53,486 bases of DNA from Psychrobacillus lasiicapitis. Lineage in GTDB: Bacteria > Bacillota > Bacilli > Bacillales_A > Planococcaceae. Location of the stretch: the NCBI RefSeq assembly GCF_006861795.1, contig NZ_VDGH01000016.1, positions 2,283-55,768 of the forward strand, read 5' to 3'. The notes beneath the pieces were generated by a model. That model ran no database searches. It was not told the DNA's origin and worked only from the letters and a program-made list of their open reading frames with translations. Made by a program: the position numbers and the translations under genes. Of this stretch, positions 18,663-27,258 are shown one piece after another. Numbering within the stretch: the stretch's first letter is position 1; each line of letters starts with the position of its first letter.

Positions 18663-19528
18663 TGGTAACATTTAAAGACTTTCGTAATAATGTAAAACCA
18701 AACTGGTGCCCAGGATGTGGCGACTTCTCTGTTCAAGCAGCTATTCAACGTGCGGCAGCCAATGTTGGCATTCAGCCCCACGACTTAGCGGTAATTTCAG
18801 GAATCGGCTGTTCAGGACGTATTTCCGGTTATATCCATTCTTATGGTTTCCACGGTATTCACGGCCGTGCACTTCCGATTGCACAAGGCTTGAAAATGGC
18901 AAATAAAGATCTGCACGTAATCGCTTCTGGCGGAGACGGTGACGGGTTTGCAATCGGTATCGGCCATACAATTCATTCGATCCGTCGTAATATCGACTTA
19001 ACATATGTTGTCATGGATAACCAAATTTATGGCTTAACAAAAGGGCAAACTTCTCCACGTTCTGCAGAAGGATTTAAAACGAAATCAACGCCAGGTGGAG
19101 CAATCGAGCCTTCCCTTAAACCACTAGAACTAGCACTAACATCAGGAGCTACTTTTGTAGCACAAGGTTTTTCTTCTGATATCAAAGAGTTAACTGCCAT
19201 TATTGAGGCTGGTATTAACCATAAAGGTTTTTCTTTCATCAATGTGTTCAGTCCTTGTGTAACATACAATAAAGTAAACACCTATGACTGGTTCAAAGAA
19301 AACTTAACAAAGCTTTCCGATGTAGAAGGATACGACCATACAAATCGTGAAGAAGCAATGCGTGTTGTCATGGAAAATGAAGGACTAGTAACAGGAATCA
19401 TTTATCAAAATGAAGATGCACCTTCCTATCAAGAGCAAGTTCCTGGCTACGCACCAACACCACTTGTAGACCAGAACTTGAAGATGAGTGAAACAGAATT
19501 TAATACACTATTACAAGATTTTATGTGA
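18662..19528 (+). CDS. korB: 2-oxoacid:ferredoxin oxidoreductase, beta subunit
   Basis: TPP-binding subunit that completes the enzyme encoded by korA. 288 residues. NWCPGCGDFSVQ carries the cysteines of the family's Fe-S/TPP region, and SGGDGDGFAIGIGH with VVMDNQIYGLTKGQTSP forms the TPP/Mg site. Start ATG 18662 is coupled to the korA stop. Followed by a terminator and then the 21-bp repeat array, so korAB is a two-gene operon. Confidence 0.94.
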   Translation: MVTFKDFRNNVKPNWCPGCGDFSVQAAIQRAAANVGIQPHDLAVISGIGCSGRISGYIHSYGFHGIHGRALPIAQGLKMANKDLHVIASGGDGDGFAIGIGHTIHSIRRNIDLTYVVMDNQIYGLTKGQTSPRSAEGFKTKSTPGGAIEPSLKPLELALTSGATFVAQGFSSDIKELTAIIEAGINHKGFSFINVFSPCVTYNKVNTYDWFKENLTKLSDVEGYDHTNREEAMRVVMENEGLVTGIIYQNEDAPSYQEQVPGYAPTPLVDQNLKMSETEFNTLLQDFM

Positions 19529-19532
19529 TGAT

Positions 19533-19563
19533 AAAAAAGCTACCTTTCAGGGGTGGCTTTTTT
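19533..19563 (+). terminator. korB terminator
   Basis: AAAAAAGCTACC (19533-19544) pairs with GGTGGCTTTTTT (19552-19563, one G-U), seven-base loop. Confidence 0.85.
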
Positions 19564-19594
19564 AGTGCTTGGAGTATAGGAAGGGTGATTTACA

Positions 19595-19995
19595 GATTGG
19601 CAAGATCCCCCTCCATAATTGGGAACTGCAAGATAGAAGGCTGGAATCACAAGATAGGACCCCTAAATCGCAAGATACAGTTTCAGAATCACAAAATAGA
19701 GTCTGCAAATCGCAAGATCTACCCATCATAATTGGGAACCGCAAGATAGGTGTGTGGAATCACAAGATAGAGCCCCTAAATCGCAAGGTACAGTCATAGA
19801 ATCGCAAAATAGAGTCCGCAAATCGCAAGATCCATCTCCATAAATTAGGAATCGCAAGATAGGTGTGTGGAATCACAAGATAGGACCCCTAAATCGCATG
19901 ATACAATCTTAGAATCGCAAAATGGAGTCTCCAAACCGCAAGATAGGTCCCCCAAATCGCAAGATCCCCCAAGATCCCCCAAAACCCCCAAGATA
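19595..19995. repeat. higher-order tandem repeat: 21-bp units in 113-bp superunits
   Basis: The unit consensus is AATCGCAAGATAG plus 8 variable bases (21 bp). Four 21-mers plus one 29-bp unit form a 113-bp superunit. Superunit 1 is 19624-19736, superunit 2 is 19737-19849 and superunit 3 (19850 onward) decays after about 19960 into CAAGATCCCCC repeats. A lone 29-bp unit precedes them (19595-19623). Units at the same position in different superunits are more alike than neighbours (e.g. 19737-19757 and 19850-19870 differ only at one base), the signature of whole-superunit duplication. Because 21 is a multiple of three, several frames stay open and read heptapeptides such as SQDR/NRKI, but no start with a ribosome binding site precedes them; I do not call a gene. 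Confidence 0.9.
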
Positions 19996-20071
19996 AAAAG
20001 TACAAACTCTAACAACTCCCACTCCAAACCCATTTTCTTATGTCCAAATAAGTACTTTTAAGCTTTATACC

Positions 20072-20101
20072 TTGTAGCTATAGTGCAGTATTCAGTATAA
20101 T
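20072..20101 (+). promoter_or_regulatory. sigma-A promoter of miaB-ricA
   Basis: TTGTAG (20072-20077), 18-bp spacer, consensus TATAAT (20096-20101), about 50 bp before miaB and just after the repeat array. Confidence 0.7.
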
Positions 20102-20153
20102 AGGTTGATGGGTATTCGTATTAGTTACGAAGGAAAGAAAGGAGCGTCTTCTT

Positions 20154-21701
20154 ATGAACGAAGAATCGCGTTTACAAAGTACACAAGTAAAGGAACCTAA
20201 TTCTCCGGACAAAAAATCCGAGAAGGATTATAGCCAATATTTTCAATCAGTTTATACTCCACCTTCCTTAAAAGAAGCAAAAAAACGAGGAAAAGAAGAA
20301 GTTGCTTACCATAATGACTTTTCTATTGCCGAGCAATTTAAAGGAATGGGGCAAAACCGTAAATTTTATATTCGTACGTATGGCTGCCAAATGAATGAGC
20401 ATGATACAGAAGTTATGGCTGGTATTTTCATGCAACTTGGATATGAGCCTACTGACACTGTGGATGATGCAAATGTTATTTTACTTAATACATGTGCTAT
20501 TCGTGAAAATGCGGAAAACAAAGTATTCGGTGAGCTAGGCCATTTAAAACACTTAAAACAAAACAATCCAGACGTATTAATCGGTGTATGTGGATGTATG
20601 TCCCAAGAAGAATCCGTCGTCAATAAAATATTAAAAACCTATAATCAAGTAGATATGATTTTTGGAACGCATAATATTCACCGCCTACCTAATATTCTAA
20701 ACGAAGCTTACCTTTCCAAAGAAATGGTCGTAGAAGTTTGGTCTAAAGAAGGCGATGTTATTGAAAACTTGCCACGAGTGAGAAAAGGTTCGATTAAAGC
20801 TTGGGTAAATATTATGTACGGTTGCGATAAATTCTGTACGTACTGTATCGTTCCTTATACAAGAGGAAAAGAACGTAGCCGTCGTCCTGAGGATATTATT
20901 CAAGAAATTAGACATCTTGCTGCACAAGGCTATAAAGAAGTGACACTACTTGGTCAAAACGTTAATGCATACGGCAAAGACTTCGAAGACTTAGATTATC
21001 GTTTTGGTGATTTAATGGATGATCTTCGCAAGATTGATGTAGCTCGTATTCGTTTCATGACAAGTCATCCTAGAGACTTTGATGATCATTTAATCGAAGT
21101 ACTTGCAAAAGGCGGTAACTTAGTAGATCACATTCATTTACCAGTTCAATCAGGGTCTTCTGATATACTCAAAATAATGGCTCGTAAATATTCCAGAGAG
21201 CATTATTTAGAGCTAGTTCGTAAGATTAAAGATGCTATTCCAAATGTATCTTTAACAACGGATATTATTGTTGGATTCCCGAACGAAACGGATGAGCAAT
21301 TTGAAGAAACGATGTCTTTATATAAAGAAGTAGGCTTTGAAATTGCTTATACGTATATTTATTCTCCACGAGAAGGTACTCCAGCTGCAAAAATGGTTGA
21401 TAATGTACCGATGGAAGTGAAAAAAGAACGTCTCCAACGTTTAAATAAATTAGTAAATGATATGTCTGCAGAAGCAATGAAAAAATACGAAGGTCAAATT
21501 GTAGAGGTACTTGTAGAAGGGGAAAGTAAAAATAACCCGGATGTACTTGCAGGATATACACCGAAGAGTAAGCTAGTTAACTTTGTTGGACCAAAAGAAA
21601 TCATTGGTCAGCTAGTCCAAGTAAAAATTACAGATGCTAAAACTTGGTCACTTACTGGAGAACTAGTAGAAGTACAAAAAGAACAAGAGGTGGGAATATA
21701 A
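20154..21701 (+). CDS. miaB: tRNA-2-methylthio-N6-dimethylallyladenosine synthase MiaB
   Basis: Radical-SAM methylthiotransferase that adds the 2-methylthio group to i6A37 of tRNAs. 515 residues from ATG 20154, with AAAGGAG upstream. A Firmicute-type N-terminal extension (about 65 residues) precedes the MTTase domain ([33 protein letters not shown]). The radical-SAM cluster motif is C-x3-C-x2-C in [17 protein letters not shown], and a C-terminal TRAM domain follows. Its stop overlaps the ricA start by one base. Confidence 0.97.
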   Translation: MNEESRLQSTQVKEPNSPDKKSEKDYSQYFQSVYTPPSLKEAKKRGKEEVAYHNDFSIAEQFKGMGQNRKFYIRTYGCQMNEHDTEVMAGIFMQLGYEPTDTVDDANVILLNTCAIRENAENKVFGELGHLKHLKQNNPDVLIGVCGCMSQEESVVNKILKTYNQVDMIFGTHNIHRLPNILNEAYLSKEMVVEVWSKEGDVIENLPRVRKGSIKAWVNIMYGCDKFCTYCIVPYTRGKERSRRPEDIIQEIRHLAAQGYKEVTLLGQNVNAYGKDFEDLDYRFGDLMDDLRKIDVARIRFMTSHPRDFDDHLIEVLAKGGNLVDHIHLPVQSGSSDILKIMARKYSREHYLELVRKIKDAIPNVSLTTDIIVGFPNETDEQFEETMSLYKEVGFEIAYTYIYSPREGTPAAKMVDNVPMEVKKERLQRLNKLVNDMSAEAMKKYEGQIVEVLVEGESKNNPDVLAGYTPKSKLVNFVGPKEIIGQLVQVKITDAKTWSLTGELVEVQKEQEVGI

Positions 21702-22135
21702 TGACTACTAAATATACTAGAGACGATATTATTGAAAAAGCAAAAGAAATCGCGACAATGATTGCCAATACAGAAGAAGTAGATTTCTTTAAACGTGCAG
21801 AAGCACAAATTAACGAAAATCAAACAGTGCGTGAAAAAATTGCTAGTCTGAAAAGCTTGCAAAAACAAGCAGTAAACTTTCAACACCTAGGGAAAGAAAA
21901 AGCACTTAAAATGATTGAAGGTAAAATCGAAGCAATTGAAGCAGAAATTGATGAGCTTCCAATTGTACAAGAGTTCAAGCAATCACAAGGTGATGTAAAT
22001 AGCCTTTTACAACTAGTTGCAAACTCTATTTCTAATAATGTAACAAACCAAATTATCGAAGCAACTGATGGCGATCTACTAAGAGGCGAAACTGGCTCGA
22101 AAGTAAAAAATACGACATATGATAGTTGTTCTTAA
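21701..22135 (+). CDS. ricA: RicA (YmcA), RicAFT regulator subunit
   Basis: Subunit of the RicA-RicF-RicT (YmcA-YlbF-YaaT) complex, which in B. subtilis steers RNase Y and affects competence, biofilm and sporulation. 144 residues from ATG 21701, which has GAGGTGGG upstream; the long open frame further upstream is inside miaB. Helical, charged, YlbF/YmcA family. One Cys lies near the C-terminus (TTYDSCS). In B. subtilis ricA is followed by cotE and mutS; here a terminator and a TRAP operon follow instead. Confidence 0.9.
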   Translation: MTTKYTRDDIIEKAKEIATMIANTEEVDFFKRAEAQINENQTVREKIASLKSLQKQAVNFQHLGKEKALKMIEGKIEAIEAEIDELPIVQEFKQSQGDVNSLLQLVANSISNNVTNQIIEATDGDLLRGETGSKVKNTTYDSCS

Positions 22136-22147
22136 TAAATAATTGAA

Positions 22148-22190
22148 GAAAAAGGCATACAAAATCTGAAAAGATTTGTGTGCCTTTTTT
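22148..22190 (+). terminator. terminator after ricA
   Basis: Long hairpin (left arm 22149-22167, loop GAAA, right arm from 22172) with AAAAAGGCA/TGCCTTTTT at its base and a T tract. Confidence 0.85.
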
Positions 22191-22260
22191 ATTTTGTGAG
22201 TTAATAATTATGTAATATATTATATATAATAGTCTAATAATGCCCAATTTACGTAATAGG

Positions 22261-22291
22261 TTGACAATTACATAGAGCTTTATGATAGAAT
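22261..22291 (+). promoter_or_regulatory. candidate promoter of the TAXI-TRAP operon
   Basis: Consensus -35 TTGACA (22261-22266) followed by TAGAAT (22286-22291) at a long 19-bp spacing; the transcript would start about 40 bp before the first gene. Confidence 0.45.
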
Positions 22292-22335
22292 TATAACGAA
22301 CATGGGGAAATATATATATAAGGGGAGAAATTTGA

Positions 22336-23346
22336 ATGAAGAAAAAGCAATTGAATTTGCTAGTACTACTAAGCTTATTTGCATTATTAGTATTAGCAGC
22401 TTGTGGTTCTACAGATAGTGGCTCTTCAGACAGCTCAACTGATAGCAAGTCTGGCGAGGAAACTGGTAAAAAGAAAGAGGATTATAAGTTTTTAAGCATA
22501 TTAACAGGTGGAGTACAAGGAACTTATTATCCGCTTGGTGGTACATTCGCAGATCTAATCAGTAAAGAAACTGGTATTAAAACAACAGCAGAAGTTTCAC
22601 AAGCGTCTGCAGCTAACATGACTGCTTTACAAGAAGGTACACAAGAAATAGCATTTGTTCAAACAGATATTGCCTATTATGCAACGGAAGGCAAGTTCAT
22701 GTTTGAAGGTAACAAAATCGATACCATTTCTGCACTTGGATCCCTATATCCGGAGACTGTTCAATTAGTAACGACAGATAAAACAGGTATAAAATCATTT
22801 GCAGATTTAAAAGGAAAGAAAATATCTGTAGGTGCTCCAGGTTCAGGAACTTATGCAAATGCAGAACAATTACTTGAAATCCATGGAATTACGATGGATG
22901 ATATTGAACCACAAAATTTAGATTTTGGTGAATCTCAAGATAGTTTACAAGCTGGGCAAATCGATGCTGCATTTATTACAGCTGGTACACCAACTGGAGC
23001 TGTTGAGGCATTAAATGCTGTAGCAAACGTTTTAATTATTCCAGTGGAAGATGTTAAAGCAGATGAATTGATCGAGAAATATCCATATTATGCAAAAGAT
23101 GTGGTGCCAGCAGGTACTTATGGTTTAACATCTGATGTGCCAACAGTTTCAGTTGGCGCAATGCTTGCAGTTAGCAATGAACTTCCTGAAGACTTAGTTT
23201 ATGAAATGACAAAAGCGATTTATGATAATGCTTCTAGTATTACTCATCCTAAGGGACAATATATTAAAGCAGAAACCGGTCTTGACGGCATTGGAATACC
23301 AGTTCATCCTGGTGCTCAGAAATACTTTGACGAAGTAAACAAATAA
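22336..23346 (+). CDS. TAXI-family TRAP transporter solute-binding lipoprotein
   Basis: Extracytoplasmic solute receptor of a TRAP transporter, TAXI (TRAP-associated extracytoplasmic immunogenic) class. 336 residues with a signal peptide ending at lipobox VLAACG (Cys23), a Ser/Asp-rich linker, and the TAXI hallmarks ILTGGVQGTYYPLGGTFADL near the N-terminus and VGAPGSGTYANAEQLLE in the middle. ATG 22336 follows GGGGAG. Heads a three-gene operon with DUF1850 and the fused permease. TAXI systems usually move C4-dicarboxylates or glutamate-like anions; the ligand cannot be read from sequence. Confidence 0.92.
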   Translation: MKKKQLNLLVLLSLFALLVLAACGSTDSGSSDSSTDSKSGEETGKKKEDYKFLSILTGGVQGTYYPLGGTFADLISKETGIKTTAEVSQASAANMTALQEGTQEIAFVQTDIAYYATEGKFMFEGNKIDTISALGSLYPETVQLVTTDKTGIKSFADLKGKKISVGAPGSGTYANAEQLLEIHGITMDDIEPQNLDFGESQDSLQAGQIDAAFITAGTPTGAVEALNAVANVLIIPVEDVKADELIEKYPYYAKDVVPAGTYGLTSDVPTVSVGAMLAVSNELPEDLVYEMTKAIYDNASSITHPKGQYIKAETGLDGIGIPVHPGAQKYFDEVNK

Positions 23347-23407
23347 TAGTAAATATGGGGGCCATGTTGCGCATGCTTCATGCCCCTTTTTAAATGGGGG
23401 AAAGAGA

Positions 23408-23938
23408 ATGCAATTTTTTAAGGTGTTCGCGATTCTCTTAATTACCAGCAGTATAGCGCTTCTTGTTTTTTATCCATACAAACAAGCTTTTGTATTTACG
23501 GAAACTAGAACGGATGATGCATCTGTTCATTACATTCCCACTGGAGAAGATCAATCATTTCAAATTCGTTATACACATTCCATTCATAAAACAGATGTAG
23601 TGGAGACATACAAAATCATAAACAAGTCAAAAATTCAATTATTAAAAATGGTTTATACTGATTTAGCGATTGGGTTACCTGGATATGCAGAAGAAGGGCA
23701 AACATTTGAAGAAAAAGATGGTAAATATATTCTTACATATAATAATGAAGTGATTGACTCATTTACGATATTAATAGGGAATATTGATTTGGATTTAGTA
23801 TTACAATATGAAAACAATGAAATAGACTTAAAGAAATCATTAGATCGTGGCAAATCATATTTAGTGGAAGTAAAAAAAATATCCATTTATCAACAAATGA
23901 AAGGAGAAAAAATGAATGACGGAAAAAAAGTTAGTTAA
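23408..23938 (+). CDS. DUF1850 membrane-anchored protein of the TRAP operon
   Basis: DUF1850 protein, a small family found beside TAXI-TRAP transporters. 176 residues with one N-terminal membrane helix (about residues 4-22) and an extracellular beta-rich part containing FQIRYTHSIHKTDVVETYKI, typical of DUF1850. ATG 23408 has GGGGGAAAGAG upstream. Its 3' end overlaps the permease start by 23 nt, implying coupled translation. Role unknown; perhaps accessory to the receptor-permease interaction. Confidence 0.85.
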   Translation: MQFFKVFAILLITSSIALLVFYPYKQAFVFTETRTDDASVHYIPTGEDQSFQIRYTHSIHKTDVVETYKIINKSKIQLLKMVYTDLAIGLPGYAEEGQTFEEKDGKYILTYNNEVIDSFTILIGNIDLDLVLQYENNEIDLKKSLDRGKSYLVEVKKISIYQQMKGEKMNDGKKVS

Positions 23939-25937
23939 TAACACTGAAGAAGAATTTAAGCAATTATCGGAAGAAGAACAACAAGAAATATTAAAAAAAT
24001 ATGATCCCGAGTCGAATACAAGGTCCGTTGAAGGAATTATGAAGACAGTCATATTTATAGGACTTCTTGCATTTTCTCTTTTCCAATTGTATACAGCAAT
24101 TTGGGGGCAATATACAGCTTACTTACAGCGCTCCATCCATTTGGGATTTGCATTATCGCTTATCTTTTTATTGTTTCCTGCTCGTAGAAAACTACTTAAA
24201 AAGAAAACGATATCGTTCTATGATTATATCTTATCGCTTCTAGCGATTGGGGTTGGATTGTATTGGCCTTTGCAATATCAAGAATTAGTTTTTAGGGTAG
24301 GAAAGTTAACACAATTAGATTTTATCGTAGGGTTATTAGCTGTTCTATTGACACTGGAAGCTGCTCGTCGGGCAGTAGGAATGCCTATTACAATAATAGC
24401 GAGTGCATTTTTAGTTTATGGACTCCTGGGTCCTTATTTTCCTGGTTTTCTTGCCCATAGAGGACAGGATTTAGGTAGTCTAATCCATTTAATGTTCTTT
24501 ACAACTGATGGAATATTGGGAACACCAATTAGTGTATCAGCAACGTTCATCTTTGTATTTTTACTATTTGGAGCGTTCCTTGTTAAAACAGGAGTAGGGC
24601 AATATTTCAATGATTTAGCTGTAACAATAGCTGGACGCTTAGTAGGTGGACCAGCAAAGGTTGCAATCTTCTCTAGTGCATTACAAGGGACGATATCCGG
24701 AAGTTCAGTTGCAAACGTAGTTACTTCAGGTTCATATACGATACCAATGATGAAAAAACTTGGTTATCGAAAAGAATTTGCTGGTGGAGTAGAAGCAGCT
24801 GCATCTACAGGAGGGCAACTGATGCCTCCAATTATGGGAGCAGCAGCATTTTTAATGGTCGAATTTATTGGTGGTATTACATATTGGGAAATTGCCAAAG
24901 CGGCAGCCATTCCGGCAATTTTGTACTTTACCGGCATTTGGATTATGACGCATTTTGAAGCGAAACGTGTAGGTTTAAAAGGCATGTCTAAAGAGGAAAT
25001 GCCTGATCGTAAAGAGGTATTTAAAAAACTTTATCTTCTTATTCCGATTATAGCTATCATTGTGTTGATGTTTATCGGAGTACCAACGATGCAAGCAGCA
25101 CTTTGGGGAATAGTAGCGGCTGTTGTATTTAGTGCTTTTGATAAACAAACAAGAATGGGCTTCAAGGATATAATTGAGGCATTAGTAGATGGTGCAAGGA
25201 CAGCTCTAGCAGTTGCAGCGGCTACTGCAGCAGCCGGTATCATTGTAGGGGTAGTTGTAAAAACAGGTCTAGGATTAAGTTTAGCAAATGGTTTAATTTC
25301 TGCTTCTGGCGGAAATATCTTCTTGACTCTTATTTTTACAATGCTAGCTTCCATTGTACTAGGAATGGGATCACCAACGACAGCCAATTATGTAATTACT
25401 AGTACAATAGCAGCTCCGGCGATTATCACATTGCTAATGATCGATATGCCAGCAGGTTCAACGGTTCCTTTAGTTATCGCGTTATCGGCACATTTATTTG
25501 TATTCTATTTTGGTATTATTGCCGATATCACACCACCAGTAGCACTTGCCGCATTTGCTGCTTCAGGGGTATCAGGTGGAGATCCGATTAAAACAGGTGT
25601 AGTAGCAGCAAAATTAGCGATTGCTGCGTTTATCATTCCGTATATGATTATTTTCTCGCCTGCTTTATTAATGATGGACACGACTTTCCTAGAAATTGTC
25701 TGGGTTGTTTTTACTGCCATTACGGGTATGATAGCTATTGGTGCAGGTATGATTGGATACTGGTATCGCAAGGTTACATGGATTGAAAGAATTTTCGCGG
25801 TTGGGGCTGGATTATTACTAATCTATCCTGAAAGTTTTTCGGATATTGCAGGATTAGTGATTTTCGCCATACTATTAGCCATCCAATTGTTCACACGTGA
25901 AAAAGGAGATTCGTCTAAAAAAGCAGTGGTAGCTTAA
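23916..25937 (+). CDS. TRAP transporter permease, fused DctQ-DctM (4TM/12TM) type
   Basis: Membrane component that couples solute uptake to ion gradients. 673 residues, about 16-18 hydrophobic segments. The N-terminal third holds a cytoplasmic leader and the four-helix Q-like part; the rest is the M subunit with TFIFVFLLFGAFLVKTGVGQ, AVFSSA-like AIFSSALQGTISGSSVANV and GMGSPTTANYV motifs. Start ATG 23916 uses AAAGGAG inside the end of the DUF1850 gene. Followed by a terminator-like hairpin at 25964-25995. Confidence 0.92.
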   Translation: MTEKKLVNNTEEEFKQLSEEEQQEILKKYDPESNTRSVEGIMKTVIFIGLLAFSLFQLYTAIWGQYTAYLQRSIHLGFALSLIFLLFPARRKLLKKKTISFYDYILSLLAIGVGLYWPLQYQELVFRVGKLTQLDFIVGLLAVLLTLEAARRAVGMPITIIASAFLVYGLLGPYFPGFLAHRGQDLGSLIHLMFFTTDGILGTPISVSATFIFVFLLFGAFLVKTGVGQYFNDLAVTIAGRLVGGPAKVAIFSSALQGTISGSSVANVVTSGSYTIPMMKKLGYRKEFAGGVEAAASTGGQLMPPIMGAAAFLMVEFIGGITYWEIAKAAAIPAILYFTGIWIMTHFEAKRVGLKGMSKEEMPDRKEVFKKLYLLIPIIAIIVLMFIGVPTMQAALWGIVAAVVFSAFDKQTRMGFKDIIEALVDGARTALAVAAATAAAGIIVGVVVKTGLGLSLANGLISASGGNIFLTLIFTMLASIVLGMGSPTTANYVITSTIAAPAIITLLMIDMPAGSTVPLVIALSAHLFVFYFGIIADITPPVALAAFAASGVSGGDPIKTGVVAAKLAIAAFIIPYMIIFSPALLMMDTTFLEIVWVVFTAITGMIAIGAGMIGYWYRKVTWIERIFAVGAGLLLIYPESFSDIAGLVIFAILLAIQLFTREKGDSSKKAVVA

Positions 25938-25963
25938 TGTAAAAGAAAAATAGCAATCTAATT

Positions 25964-25998
25964 AGAGACATAATTCGCATGCGGATTATGTCTCTTTA
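25964..25998 (+). terminator. terminator-like hairpin after the TRAP operon
   Basis: AGAGACATAAT (25964-25974) pairs with ATTATGTCTCT (25985-25995) and the stem extends inward with CG pairs; the T tract is short (TTT). Confidence 0.65.
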
Positions 25999-26122
25999 AC
26001 GTTCATTTTAATAGCAAATCTGTGTTGAAGGCACTGTAAAAATTTTGTATGCGATATTTTCAACTATTATTTAGTAACTGTTATAATAAAAGAATGAAGA
26101 ATAATAGAAAAGGGGATTATGA

Positions 26123-27139
26123 ATGTCACTCAAGTTTATACAAGCGGAAAAGCAAGTATATGATTCCATCGTATTTCCTGCTTTTGATTTAACGATTGCT
26201 GGTGGGGAAGTTACCGCCATTTGTTCGACAGTGAATATAAGAGAGCAGCTTATCGAAATAATTTTAGGAAGAAGTTTATTATCCAATGGGGAAATTCAAT
26301 ATGCCGATGAAAAAAAGTTGGCCTTCTTTTTCTTGCATGAAGGCTTGCACGAACGTCTTTCAGTGCAAGAATTTCTAAAATTTTTCCATCAATTGTATCA
26401 ATCCAAACAATCAATCGAAGAGATTACTCGTTTAGTACAGTTGGATTCGAAGAAAAATAAGAAAATAAAAGATCTTACATATTCCGAAAAAAAACGTGCT
26501 CAGTTAGCTTACATACTGATTCAAAATGCGGAAACTTACATAATGGAAGAACCTGATCAAAACTTGGACGTTGAATCGAAACGAATATTTATCGCTGTTT
26601 TTAACGAGCTTCGAAAGTTGCATAAAACAGTGCTTGTTTTAACAAGTCACTTAGAAACAGCAGTAACGGTTGCAGATAAAATTGTTCGCTTGGATGACAA
26701 AGGACTTCAAATAGTCCAAACCGAAGAAGAGCATCCAGAGGAACTCCAAAACGAAAACGGAAAAGAAAGTGAAGCCGAAGAAAAAATTGTACAACCAATC
26801 CGATTTGAAAAAATCCCAACGAAAGTAAATGAAAAAATCGTGCTATTTGATCCACCGGAAATTGACTATATTGAAAGTACGGAAGGGCAAACTATTTTAC
26901 ATATAAAAGGAGAAAGCTTTCCATGTACGTTTACGCTAAATGAATTAGAGGAGCGATTATATCCATTTGGATTTTTCCGATGTCACCGTTCCTATATCGT
27001 GAATTTACAAAAAGTTCGGGAAGTAATTACGTGGACGAGAAATAGTTATAGCCTCGTACTCGATGATGTACTAAAATCGTCCGTTCCCTTATCCAAAACG
27101 AAAATGGCGGATTTAAAGGGAATGTTGGGCCTCAAATAA
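26123..27139 (+). CDS. LytTR transcriptional regulator fused to a degenerate ABC ATPase domain
   Basis: 338 residues. Residues about 1-205 align by eye with an ABC ATPase (signature region LTYSEKKRAQLAYILIQ, Walker B-like YIMEEPDQNLD, H-loop-like LVLTSHLE), but the Walker A position reads AICSTVNIREQL with no GxxGxGKS/T, so it should not hydrolyse ATP. A Glu-rich linker (about 208-240) leads to a LytTR DNA-binding domain (about 242-335; DYIESTEGQTILHIKG, FFRCHRSYIVNLQKV). The family is known next to ABC exporters, and here the exporter genes follow at once. No response-regulator receiver domain is present, so the input is probably the exporter itself or a ligand. Start ATG 26123 has AAAGGGG upstream. 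Confidence 0.88.
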   Translation: MSLKFIQAEKQVYDSIVFPAFDLTIAGGEVTAICSTVNIREQLIEIILGRSLLSNGEIQYADEKKLAFFFLHEGLHERLSVQEFLKFFHQLYQSKQSIEEITRLVQLDSKKNKKIKDLTYSEKKRAQLAYILIQNAETYIMEEPDQNLDVESKRIFIAVFNELRKLHKTVLVLTSHLETAVTVADKIVRLDDKGLQIVQTEEEHPEELQNENGKESEAEEKIVQPIRFEKIPTKVNEKIVLFDPPEIDYIESTEGQTILHIKGESFPCTFTLNELEERLYPFGFFRCHRSYIVNLQKVREVITWTRNSYSLVLDDVLKSSVPLSKTKMADLKGMLGLK

Positions 27140-27140
27140 G

Positions 27141-27182
27141 CTCCATTCACCCCAGAAATGACTCCTTTCACCGGAAATATGC
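27141..27182. repeat. two tandem imperfect 21-bp units
   Basis: Units 27141-27161 and 27162-27182 share CTCC(A/T)TTCACC and an AAAT-containing tail. Same unit length as the arrays at 13.5 and 19.6 kb. Confidence 0.45.
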
Positions 27183-27208
27183 TGTTTTCTATATAAAAAC
27201 CGCTTAAT

Positions 27209-27241
27209 GTTAGTTGTGTAGAAACGAAACAGACAACTAAC
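27209..27241 (+). promoter_or_regulatory. perfect 9-bp inverted repeat before the ABC exporter genes
   Basis: GTTAGTTGT (27209-27217) and ACAACTAAC (27233-27241), 15-bp spacer, ending 5 bp before the ribosome binding site of the next gene. Likely the operator of the LytTR regulator or an RNA hairpin acting on translation. Confidence 0.55.
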
Positions 27242-27258
27242 CATTTAGGAGGATGAAT

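Noticed and set aside
19569..20061. Open frames through the 21-bp array encoding SQDR/NRKI heptapeptide repeats
   Set aside because: The repeat length is divisible by three, so open frames on both strands are expected; no ribosome binding site or consistent frame across the array.
27162..27200. Possible promoter TTTCAC...TATATA before the ABC exporter
   Set aside because: -35 fits poorly and lies within the 21-bp repeat pair; readthrough from the regulator gene is equally likely.
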